A DNA stretch of 40,711 nt from Mycobacterium aquaticum (lineage in GTDB: Bacteria > Actinomycetota > Actinomycetes > Mycobacteriales > Mycobacteriaceae), in assembly GCF_002086485.1 (NCBI RefSeq), contig NZ_MVHF01000061.1, forward strand, positions 1 through 40,711. Reading direction: 5' to 3'. This document shows positions 29,399 through 37,097 of this stretch, one piece after another. The position numbers and the translations under genes were made by a program. The notes under the pieces were generated by a model. The model searched no databases. It was given only the letters and a program-made list of their open reading frames with translations, and was not told the DNA's origin. Numbering within the stretch: the stretch's first letter is position 1; each line of letters begins with the position of its first letter.

Positions 29399-31822
29399 AT
29401 GGCCAAGAGCCCCAAGACCACCCAGGTCCACCCGGCTGACACCCACGACCTCATCCGCGTGCACGGCGCCCGCGTGAACAACCTCAAAGACATCAGTGTG
29501 GAGCTGCCCAAGCGGCGCCTGACGGTGTTCACCGGGGTGTCCGGTTCGGGCAAGAGTTCGCTGGTGTTCAGCACGATCGCTGCAGAATCCCAGCGGCTGA
29601 TCAACGAGACCTACAGTTCGTTCGTCCAGGGTTTCATGCCGAACCTGGCGCGCCCCGAGGTCGATGTGCTCGACGGCCTGACCACGGCGATCATCGTCGA
29701 CCAGCAGCGGATGGGTACCGATCCACGGTCCACGGTCGGCACGGCCACGGACACGGGTGCACTGCTGCGCATCCTGTTCAGCCGGATCGGCAAACCGTAT
29801 ATCGGTTCACCACAGGCGTTTTCGTTCAATGTGGCATCGATCAGTGGCGCGGGTGCGGTCACCGTCTCCAAGGGTGGCCGCACCACCAAGGAACGCCGCA
29901 GCTTCAGCATCACCGGTGGGATGTGCCCGCGCTGCGAGGGCCGCGGATCGGTCAGCGACATCGACCTGACCGCGCTGTACGACGACAGCAAGTCGCTCAA
30001 CGAGAACGCCCTGACCATTCCCGGCTACAGCATGGACGGCTGGTACGGCCGAATCTACCGGGGCTGCGGCTATTTCGATCCGGACAAGCCGATCCGCAAG
30101 TTCACCAAGAAGGAACTCGACGCGCTGCTGTACCAGGAGCCGACGCGCATCAAGGTCGACGGCGTCAATCTGACCTACGCCGGGCTGATACCGCAGATCC
30201 AGAAGTCGTTCTTGTCCAAGGACGTCGACTCCATGCAGCCGCACATCCGCGCGTTCGTGGAACGTGCGGTGACGTTCGCCGTCTGCCCGGACTGTGCCGG
30301 CACCAGGCTCACGGCGGAAGCCCGGTCGTCGAAGATCAAGGGGCTCAACATCGCCGAGGTCTGCGCCATGCAGATCAGCGATCTCGCCGACTGGATCAAG
30401 GGCATCGACGACAATGGGGGTACCGCCCGCGCGTACAGTGGCGCCAGCCACGCGCGGGGGACGGTGGCACCGCTGCTGACGTCGTTGCGCCATACGCTGG
30501 ACTCCTTCGTCACGATCGGGTTGGGCTACCTGTCGCTGGACCGCCCGTCGGGCACGCTGTCAGGTGGAGAAGCCCAGCGCACCAAGATGATCCGGCATCT
30601 CGGCTCATCGCTCACCGACGTCACCTATGTGTTCGACGAGCCCACCATCGGGCTGCACCCGCACGACATCGCCCGGATGAACGAACTGCTGCTCGCATTA
30701 CGGGACAAGGGCAACACCGTGCTGGTCGTCGAACACAAACCCGAGGCCATCGCGATCGCCGATCATGTCGTCGACCTCGGGCCGGGCGCGGGCACCGCAG
30801 GCGGCACCGTCTGCTTCGAGGGCACGGTGGAGGAGCTGCGGGCCAGCGACACGGTCACCGGTCGCCATCTCGACGACCGTGCTGCGCTGAAACCCGAGGT
30901 CCGAAAGGCCGACGGTGCACTGGAGATCCGCGGCGCCAACACGCACAATCTGCGCGACGTCGACGTGGACATCCCGCTGGGGGTGCTCGTCGTCGTGACC
31001 GGGGTCGCGGGGTCCGGCAAGAGCTCGTTGATCGACGGATCGGTCTCGGGGCGCGACGGCGTGGTGACGGTCGACCAGACCCCGATCAGGGGCTCGCGGC
31101 GCAGCAACCCGGCCACCTACACCGGCCTGCTGGAGCCCATCCGCAAGGCGTTCGCGAAGGCCAACGGCGTGAAACCCGCTCTGTTCAGCGCCAATTCGGA
31201 GGGCGCCTGCCCGTCGTGCAACGGCGCCGGCGTCATCTACACCGACCTCGGCGTGATGGCCACCGTCGAGTCACTGTGCGAGGTGTGTGAAGGGCGCCGG
31301 TTCGACGCGTCGGTACTGGAATACACCTTCGGCGGTCGCGACATCAGCGAGGTGCTCGCGATGTCGGTCACCGAGGCAACCGAGTTCTTTGCCGGCGGCG
31401 AGGCGAAAGTCCCTGCTGCGCACAAGATCCTGGAACGTCTGGGCGACGTCGGCCTCGGCTATCTGAGCCTCGGCCAGCCGCTGACCACGTTGTCCGGCGG
31501 TGAGCGGCAACGGCTCAAACTGGCCACCCACATGGGTGAGGCCGGCAACGTGCTGATCCTCGACGAGCCCACCACCGGGCTGCATCTGGCCGACGTCGAC
31601 CAATTGCTGGCCCTGCTGGACCGGTTGGTGGATGCGGGGCAGTCGGTGATCGTGATCGAACACCACCAGGCCGTCATGGCACACGCCGACTGGATCATCG
31701 ATCTGGGTCCCGGCGCGGGCCACGACGGCGGCCAGGTGGTCTTCGAGGGCACCCCGGCCGATCTGATCGCATCCCGGGCCACGCTGACCGGGAAACACCT
31801 CGCGGATTACGTCGGTACCTGA
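29399..31822 (+). CDS. UvrA-like ABC ATPase lacking the UvrB-binding domain
   Basis: An 807-residue UvrA-family protein, shorter than canonical UvrA (about 950). Two ABC modules are present: Walker A GVSGSGKSS at residues 46-54 and GVAGSGKSS near 537, signature LSGGEAQR and LSGGERQR near 698, Walker B VFDEPTIGLH and ILDEPTTGLH. Zinc-module cysteines occur in CPRCEGRG (176/179), CPDCAGTR (~296), CPSCNGAG (~603) and CEVCEGRR (~627). Only about 120 residues lie between the first Walker A and first zinc motif, so the UvrB-interaction domain of canonical UvrA is missing, as in UvrA2/DrrC-like proteins linked to drug or DNA-adduct tolerance. ATG 29399 abuts the VOC stop. It is unlikely to be the housekeeping UvrA. 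Confidence 0.88.
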   Translation: MAKSPKTTQVHPADTHDLIRVHGARVNNLKDISVELPKRRLTVFTGVSGSGKSSLVFSTIAAESQRLINETYSSFVQGFMPNLARPEVDVLDGLTTAIIVDQQRMGTDPRSTVGTATDTGALLRILFSRIGKPYIGSPQAFSFNVASISGAGAVTVSKGGRTTKERRSFSITGGMCPRCEGRGSVSDIDLTALYDDSKSLNENALTIPGYSMDGWYGRIYRGCGYFDPDKPIRKFTKKELDALLYQEPTRIKVDGVNLTYAGLIPQIQKSFLSKDVDSMQPHIRAFVERAVTFAVCPDCAGTRLTAEARSSKIKGLNIAEVCAMQISDLADWIKGIDDNGGTARAYSGASHARGTVAPLLTSLRHTLDSFVTIGLGYLSLDRPSGTLSGGEAQRTKMIRHLGSSLTDVTYVFDEPTIGLHPHDIARMNELLLALRDKGNTVLVVEHKPEAIAIADHVVDLGPGAGTAGGTVCFEGTVEELRASDTVTGRHLDDRAALKPEVRKADGALEIRGANTHNLRDVDVDIPLGVLVVVTGVAGSGKSSLIDGSVSGRDGVVTVDQTPIRGSRRSNPATYTGLLEPIRKAFAKANGVKPALFSANSEGACPSCNGAGVIYTDLGVMATVESLCEVCEGRRFDASVLEYTFGGRDISEVLAMSVTEATEFFAGGEAKVPAAHKILERLGDVGLGYLSLGQPLTTLSGGERQRLKLATHMGEAGNVLILDEPTTGLHLADVDQLLALLDRLVDAGQSVIVIEHHQAVMAHADWIIDLGPGAGHDGGQVVFEGTPADLIASRATLTGKHLADYVGT

Positions 31823-31855
31823 CAGTTGTCGGCCAAGCGGCCGATAATGGTCGGC

Positions 31856-32656
31856 ATGGCCGCCAAGGTGTCGAACCTACTGGCAGAACGTCTGAACTCG
31901 CTTCGCTATCAACCGACGGCGAAACGCATCCGTGCCTGCATGGGCGGTGAGCCGGTCGCCGATACCTGCGAGGCCGTGCTGGTGTGGGAACCGCGTCGGG
32001 TTGTCCCGACCTACGCGGTGCCCCGCACGGCCCTCACCGCCGGACTGGTGCCTGCGGGCGCCGCGGGCAACGACGACGAGATCCCCGGGTTTCTCGACCC
32101 GTCCGTCCCGTTCACCACCCATAGTTGTCCGGGCACCACCTACGACGTGATCGCGGGTGAAGAGACCGGCGCCGCCGCTGCCTATCAGCCCGACGATCCG
32201 GACCTCGACGGGTACCTGATCCTCGACTTCGCCGCCTTCGAGTGGCGCGAGGAAGACGAGCCGATCGTCGCCCACCCGCGCGACCCGTTCCACCGCATCG
32301 ACGTCCTACGCAGCAGCCGGCACATCCGCATCGAGCTCGACGGCCGCTTGCTGGCCGAATCCGACCATCCCACATTACTTTTCGAGACGCTGTTGCCGAC
32401 TCGGTTCTACCTTCCGCGCCAGGACGTGGCGGTGGCGCTCGCCGACAGCAACACGATCAGCTTCTGCGCGTACAAGGGTCGGGCAAGCTACTACTCGCTG
32501 CCGGACGGCCCCGCCGATGTGGCGTGGAGTTACCACGATCCGTTGCAGGACGCCGGGCCCGTGCGGGGACTGATCTGCTTCTTCGACGAGCGAGTCGAGG
32601 TCACGCTCGACGATGTGCCGCGCGAACGCCCTGTGACCCCGTGGAGTACCCGCTAA
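31856..32656 (+). CDS. Long DUF427 protein (two DUF427-like halves)
   Basis: A 266-residue protein. The C-terminal half is a clear DUF427 domain (HIRIELDGRLLAESDHPTLLFETLLPTRFYLPRQDV, then SFCAYKGRASYYSL and GLICFFDERVEV). The N-terminal half carries weaker copies of the same pattern (KRIRACMGGEPVADTCEAVLVWEPRRVVPTYAVP, then a strand-rich stretch), suggesting an internal duplication. ATG 31856 is preferred; ATG 31847 and TTG 31826 are alternatives with no RBS support. It starts 33 bases after the UvrA-like stop and may belong to that operon. Function unknown. Confidence 0.75.
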   Translation: MAAKVSNLLAERLNSLRYQPTAKRIRACMGGEPVADTCEAVLVWEPRRVVPTYAVPRTALTAGLVPAGAAGNDDEIPGFLDPSVPFTTHSCPGTTYDVIAGEETGAAAAYQPDDPDLDGYLILDFAAFEWREEDEPIVAHPRDPFHRIDVLRSSRHIRIELDGRLLAESDHPTLLFETLLPTRFYLPRQDVAVALADSNTISFCAYKGRASYYSLPDGPADVAWSYHDPLQDAGPVRGLICFFDERVEVTLDDVPRERPVTPWSTR

Positions 32657-32748
32657 CAGCTGATTTGGAAGGTCTGGTTTTGACCTGACCAGTTCTGGCA
32701 ACATCACCACTGACCAAGTCATCCGGACATAGTCAGTGGGTGGGGATC

Positions 32749-34611
32749 ATGATGGGTTCACCGGCGGTCTCGATCCCAGCGGTTTCGTACTGGGCCGCCG
32801 CCGGGACGGAAGGCGGCGGCGCCGCCCTTGACCAGGTCATCGGCATGTCGGCTGCCGCGCTGGTGGTCAGCGTTGCCTTGTTGTGGGTGGGATACCTGCA
32901 CCGGATGCGACGTATCACGTGGCTGAGCAGCTTCGCAGAACGCCTGGGCCGCAAGTTCCATCGTCCACCATGGGTCGCGCTGCAGGTGTTCCTGTTCACC
33001 GCAACCATCATCTGCGCGCTGTTCGGGTTCATCTGGGATGTGAGCCTGCACATCGGCAAAGGCCGCGATCCCGGTCCGCTGGCCAACCCCGCGCACTATT
33101 TCATCCTTGTCGGGCTCTTCCTGCTGTTCATCGCCGGATCGATGGCCATCGTGCTGCCCTACGACAAGCCAGGGCCCGCCGCGATCAGGATCACGCGCAC
33201 CTGGTACGCCCCCGTGGGCGGCGTCCTGATGGCGTTGTGCGGCCTGTACGCGCTGATCGGCTTTCCGCTCGACGACATCTGGCATCGCATCTTCGGTCAA
33301 GACGTAACCCTTTGGGGTCCAACACATCTGATGCTGATCGGCGGCGCGGGCCTGTCTTTGATCGCGGTGCTGCTGCTCGAGCACGAGGGCCGGGTGGCCA
33401 TGGGACCGGACGCGCCCGAGGACAGCAAGTTCAACAAGTTCCTGTACTTCCTGTCCTTCGGCGGCCTGTTCATCGGGCTGTCGGTGTTCCAGATCGAGTA
33501 CGACTTCGGCGTCGAGCAGTTCCGTCTCGTGCTGCAGCCGATGATGATCGCGGGCGCGGCCGCCCTGGCCGCCGTCGCAGCGCGGCTCGTACTCGGCCCG
33601 GGTGCCGCGCTCATCGCGGCCGCGTTCGCCGTCGCGCTGCGCGGTGCCGTCGCCTTCATCGTCGGCCCCATTCTGGGCGCACCGATCAGCTGGTTCGCGC
33701 TGTATCTCGGGCCCGCGCTGGTGGTCGAACTGCTGGCACTTACCCCACTTGTCAAGCGGCCCATCATCTTCGGTGCGGTCGGCGGGCTGGGTGTGGCCAC
33801 CGTGGGGCTGTGGCTGGAATCGTTGTGGATCGGCGCGGTCTACCACTATCCGTGGCCACACAGCATGTGGGGCGAAGCACTGGCGATGGCAATTCCCGTC
33901 GCGATCGCCATGGGTGTGTGCGGCGCACTGCTAGCCCTCGTGCTGACGGGGCAACGGCTCCCCCGCCCGGCGATCGGCATCTCGATCATCGTCGTCACGG
34001 TCCTGGTGCTCGGCGGCGCGGTGGCCAACGGCCTACGCACCGAGGTACCGCAAAATGCCGGAGCCACCATCAGTTTGACCGAGCTGTCCAACACCGGCGG
34101 GCAGCGGATGGTGGCCGCCGACGTACAGGTCACCCCGCCCGGCCTGATCAGCGACGACCCGGAATGGGTGTCGATCCTCTCGTGGCAGGGCGGCCTGGCG
34201 CACCACCGGGGGCTCGTGGTGGACCGGCTCGACAAGGTGGGCCCCGGTCGCTACCGGTCCACTCAGCCGATCCCGGTGTCGGGCTCCTGGAAGACCCTGC
34301 TGCGTGTGCAGGACGGCACCACGATGAGCGGGATACCGATCTTCCTGCCCGCCGACCCCGGTATCGGTGCACCCGAGACACCCGCGCTGCAGTCGACGAC
34401 GCGTCCCTTCGTGCAGGAGATCACGATCCTGCAGCGCGAACGGAACCTCAACCACCCGTCCTGGCTCTACAACGTCGCGTCACTCGTGGTCCTCGTGTGC
34501 ACGCTGGTGCTGATCGCGGGCCTGACCTGGGGCGCAGGCCGCATCAACGCCAAGGAGTTGGAGACCGGCAGCAAGGCCTCCGGCCCGCGACCCGTACAGC
34601 CACAGACGTGA
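32749..34611 (+). CDS. Polytopic membrane protein with duplicated His/Asp motif and exported C-terminal domain
   Basis: A 620-residue protein of unassigned family with about 12 hydrophobic segments. Two successive loops carry the same pattern D-x3-H-x3-G-x-D-x(5-6)-P-x-H: Asp97, His101, Gly105, Asp107, His116, then Asp175, His179, Gly183, Asp185, His193. A third His pair is in YHYPWPH (366/371). From about residue 427 an exterior beta-rich domain begins (TELSNTGGQRMVAADVQVTPPG, then RYRSTQPIPVSGSWKTLLRVQDG, reminiscent of YtkA/CopC-like Ig folds), followed by one last TM segment. ATG 32749 is preceded by GGGGAT; GTG 32740 and ATG 32752 are alternatives. Its TGA overlaps the next gene's GTG (GTGA). 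Likely a membrane metal or redox protein; function not established. Confidence 0.75.
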   Translation: MMGSPAVSIPAVSYWAAAGTEGGGAALDQVIGMSAAALVVSVALLWVGYLHRMRRITWLSSFAERLGRKFHRPPWVALQVFLFTATIICALFGFIWDVSLHIGKGRDPGPLANPAHYFILVGLFLLFIAGSMAIVLPYDKPGPAAIRITRTWYAPVGGVLMALCGLYALIGFPLDDIWHRIFGQDVTLWGPTHLMLIGGAGLSLIAVLLLEHEGRVAMGPDAPEDSKFNKFLYFLSFGGLFIGLSVFQIEYDFGVEQFRLVLQPMMIAGAAALAAVAARLVLGPGAALIAAAFAVALRGAVAFIVGPILGAPISWFALYLGPALVVELLALTPLVKRPIIFGAVGGLGVATVGLWLESLWIGAVYHYPWPHSMWGEALAMAIPVAIAMGVCGALLALVLTGQRLPRPAIGISIIVVTVLVLGGAVANGLRTEVPQNAGATISLTELSNTGGQRMVAADVQVTPPGLISDDPEWVSILSWQGGLAHHRGLVVDRLDKVGPGRYRSTQPIPVSGSWKTLLRVQDGTTMSGIPIFLPADPGIGAPETPALQSTTRPFVQEITILQRERNLNHPSWLYNVASLVVLVCTLVLIAGLTWGAGRINAKELETGSKASGPRPVQPQT

Positions 34612-34793
34612 CCCAGACATATCTGGCCGACCACACGCTGCTCCTTGCCCTGCCTGCGTTCGTCCCCGCGGTCGTGGTTGTCGGGGTGATCGTCTACATC
34701 GCCCGCCGCGACCGCCGCAACCCCGACACCGGCGCAGAACCGGGGGATGAACAGGAAACGCGGGGCAGTACAGGCGAAGATGATTCACCGTGA
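34608..34793 (+). CDS. Single-TM small membrane protein
   Basis: A 61-residue protein: short N-terminus, one hydrophobic helix (LLLALPAFVPAVVVVGVIVYIA, residues 11-32), then ARRDRRNP and a polar acidic tail of about 25 residues. The positive-inside rule places the tail in the cytoplasm. It begins at GTG 34608, inside the GTGA overlap with the large membrane gene, and ends in a GTGA overlap with the lipoprotein gene. Small subunits of this type often stabilise membrane complexes; that role is inferred from the operon. No homologous family recognised. Confidence 0.75.
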   Translation: MTQTYLADHTLLLALPAFVPAVVVVGVIVYIARRDRRNPDTGAEPGDEQETRGSTGEDDSP

Positions 34794-35227
34794 CCACGCG
34801 TACAAGCAGACTGATCGTTCTGGCCGCCGCTGCAGCACTCCTGGCCGCAGGATGCAGCGGCTCGGACAAGTCCAAGACCGCCGAAAGCGCCACCTCAACG
34901 ACCCCGTCGGTGACGACCGTCAATCCGTCGGACATGACCAACCAGCAGCAGGCGCCCAATCGCCTGGTGATCGACGTGACCATCAAGGGCGGTGAGGTGA
35001 CCCCGACCAACGCATCGCTGCAGAGCAAGGTGAAGGAGCCCATCGTGGTTCGCGTCAACAGTGACGCCGCCGACGAACTGCACGTGCACTCGACGCCGGA
35101 CCACACGTTCAAGATCGAGCCACGCGCCGGCCAGCAGTTCCAGTTCACCGTCGACGTGCCCGGCACGGTCGAGATCGAGCTGCACCAGCTGAACCGCACC
35201 ATAGCCAGCGTGCAAGTGCAGCAGTGA
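34790..35227 (+). CDS. Cupredoxin-fold lipoprotein with His-rich site
   Basis: A 145-residue lipoprotein precursor. Residues 1-21 are a lipoprotein signal peptide with lipobox LLAAGC (lipidated Cys22). A Ser/Thr/Lys linker to about residue 55 is followed by a cupredoxin-like domain: VTIKGGEVTPTNASL, IVVRVNSDAADELHVHSTPDHTFKIEPRAGQQFQFTVDVPGTVEIELHQ. His98, His100, His105 and His132 cluster in the expected metal region, but the Cys and Met ligands of blue-copper proteins are absent. From memory, DELHVHxxD-type lipoproteins of this family accompany membrane proteins in several phyla. It is exported to the outer face and is probably a metal-binding partner of the adjacent membrane proteins. Overlaps both neighbours by GTGA. 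Confidence 0.82.
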   Translation: MTTRTSRLIVLAAAAALLAAGCSGSDKSKTAESATSTTPSVTTVNPSDMTNQQQAPNRLVIDVTIKGGEVTPTNASLQSKVKEPIVVRVNSDAADELHVHSTPDHTFKIEPRAGQQFQFTVDVPGTVEIELHQLNRTIASVQVQQ

Positions 35228-36522
35228 ACCGGGACGGGACCGCCATCCTGGCCCACGGCCTGGGCGGTTCGACCGATCTCCCGATTCCCTACACGTATGC
35301 GCTGCTCGGGGCTGCGTGGACGCTGACCTTCACGTTCGCTGTCGTCGCGTTCGCCTGGCGCCGGCCGCGGTTCGATCCGGCCAAGCCGGGCCGGGCCCTG
35401 CCGGGCTGGGTCCAGCGGACCGTGGATTCACCGGCCACCCGGTGGGCCGTGCGGTTGATCGCCCTTGGGTTCGCCGGATGGGTGGTCGTCGCCTCGTCGA
35501 TCGGCCCGCAGGACGCCAAGAATCCGCTCCCCGGAGTGTTCTACGTGCTGCTGTGGGTCGGCCTGGTGGCGTTGTCCCTGGCGTTCGGCCCGGTGTGGCG
35601 GGTGCTCTCCCCCGTCCGCACGGTCTACCGCGTCGTCTGCCTCGTGGTCCGCCGGCGGCCATGGCACTACCCGGAACGGCTGGGCTACTGGCCCGCTGCC
35701 GCCGGGCTGTTCGCGTTCGTCTGGCTGGAGCTGGCCAGCCCGGACCCGGCTTCGCTCGCCGCGATCCGGTACTGGCTTCTGGCGTACGTCGCGGTGACGT
35801 TCGCCGGCGCGATGTGCTGCGGTGAGCCGTGGCTTTCCCGGGCCGATCCGTTCGACGTCTACAGCATGGTCGCGTCGCGGCTGTCCCCGCTGCGGCGGCA
35901 CGACGGGCGGATCGTCATCGGCAATCCGTTCAACCACCTGCCGACGCTTCCGGTGCGCTCGGGTGTCATCGCGACGCTCGCGGTGCTGCTGGGCTCCACG
36001 GCGTTCGACAGCTTCTCGGCGATGCCGCAGTGGCGCAACTTCGTCGACGCGCACTCCGGGTCCCCGGCCGGGGCGTCGCTCATCCGCACGGCCGGCCTGC
36101 TGGTGTTCGCGACCACAGTGGCCGTCACCTTCACCGCCGCCGCGCGCGCCACCGGCGGCGTGGACCGGCAGCGCCGCCGCGAACTACCCGGCCTGATGGC
36201 GCATTCGCTCATCCCCATCGTCATCGGCTACGTATTCGCGCACTACCTGTCCTACCTCGTCGAGCGTGGCCAGCAGACCGTGATCCTGCTGCTGGGGCAC
36301 GACAACGTCAGCGTGAATTACATTCTGTCGCTTCATCCTTCGGTACTCGCGAGCCTCAAGGTCGGGTTCGTGCTCGCAGGGCACGTCGCCGGTGTGATCG
36401 CGGCCCACGACCGCGCGTTGCAGTTGCTGCCCAAACGCCACCAGCTCACCGGTCAGCTGTCGATGATGCTGGTGATGGTCGGCTACACATTCACCGGCTT
36501 GTATCTGTTGTTCGGCGGATGA
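35224..36522 (+). CDS. Polytopic membrane protein (fenitrothion-hydrolase-annotated family)
   Basis: A 432-residue membrane protein with about 10-11 hydrophobic segments. Conserved-looking features are GEPWLSRADPFDVYSMV (about 200-216), a cluster with His residues in HSLIPIVIGYVFAHYLSYLVERGQQ and GHVAGVIAAHDRALQLLPKRHQ near the C-terminus. From memory such proteins are often annotated as fenitrothion hydrolase after a Burkholderia membrane protein, but that activity is unlikely to be the natural role. The paired His in TM helices would suit metal or haem binding. GTG 35224 overlaps the lipoprotein stop by GTGA, so it is the last gene of the coupled set; pncA follows after 23 bases. Confidence 0.72.
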   Translation: MNRDGTAILAHGLGGSTDLPIPYTYALLGAAWTLTFTFAVVAFAWRRPRFDPAKPGRALPGWVQRTVDSPATRWAVRLIALGFAGWVVVASSIGPQDAKNPLPGVFYVLLWVGLVALSLAFGPVWRVLSPVRTVYRVVCLVVRRRPWHYPERLGYWPAAAGLFAFVWLELASPDPASLAAIRYWLLAYVAVTFAGAMCCGEPWLSRADPFDVYSMVASRLSPLRRHDGRIVIGNPFNHLPTLPVRSGVIATLAVLLGSTAFDSFSAMPQWRNFVDAHSGSPAGASLIRTAGLLVFATTVAVTFTAAARATGGVDRQRRRELPGLMAHSLIPIVIGYVFAHYLSYLVERGQQTVILLLGHDNVSVNYILSLHPSVLASLKVGFVLAGHVAGVIAAHDRALQLLPKRHQLTGQLSMMLVMVGYTFTGLYLLFGG

Positions 36523-36545
36523 CGCCGCAGCGCACAATGAACACC

Positions 36546-37097
36546 ATGCGCGCACTCATCGTCGTGGACGTCCAGAACGACTTCTGTGAAGGCGGCTCAC
36601 TGGCAGTGGCCGGCGGGGCCGCCGTCGCCCGCTCGATCACCGAACTGCTCGCAGGCGACCACGGGTATGACCACGTCGTGGCCACCAAGGACTTCCACAT
36701 CGACCCGGGTGAGCACTTCTCCGAGCACCCCGATTACCAGAAGTCGTGGCCGCGGCACTGTGTGGCCGAGACGCCGGGCGCGGCGTTTCACGCCGAGTTC
36801 GACGCCAGTGCGGTGGAGGCCGTGTTCAAGAAGGGGCACTATTCGGCCGCCTACAGCGGTTTCGAGGGAGCCGACGATTCCGGCACGACGTTGACGGACT
36901 GGCTGCGCGGCCACGACGTGGATGCCGTCGACGTCGTGGGCATCGCGACCGATTACTGCGTGGCGGCGACGGCAGCCGACGCAGCCAAAGCCGGTCTGAA
37001 GACCCGCGTGCTCACCGGGCTCACGGCCGGAGTCGCCCCGCAGAGCACCGCCGCGGCGCTCGACGAATTGCGTTCGGCGGGCGTCGAAGTCAGTTAG
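36546..37097 (+). CDS. pncA: Nicotinamidase/pyrazinamidase
   Basis: PncA, 183 residues, deaminates nicotinamide to nicotinate in NAD salvage and also activates pyrazinamide in M. tuberculosis. Every known functional residue is in register: Asp8, Lys96 and Cys138 (catalytic triad) and the Fe/metal ligands Asp49, His51, His57 and His71. The segment before Cys138 reads ATDYC, where M. tuberculosis has ATDHC, a Tyr for His137. ATG 36546 gives the conserved MRALI start; ATGs at 36519 and 36537 are in frame but non-homologous. It follows the membrane operon by 23 bases and converges on the crotonase gene with an 8-base overlap. Confidence 0.95.
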   Translation: MRALIVVDVQNDFCEGGSLAVAGGAAVARSITELLAGDHGYDHVVATKDFHIDPGEHFSEHPDYQKSWPRHCVAETPGAAFHAEFDASAVEAVFKKGHYSAAYSGFEGADDSGTTLTDWLRGHDVDAVDVVGIATDYCVAATAADAAKAGLKTRVLTGLTAGVAPQSTAAALDELRSAGVEVS

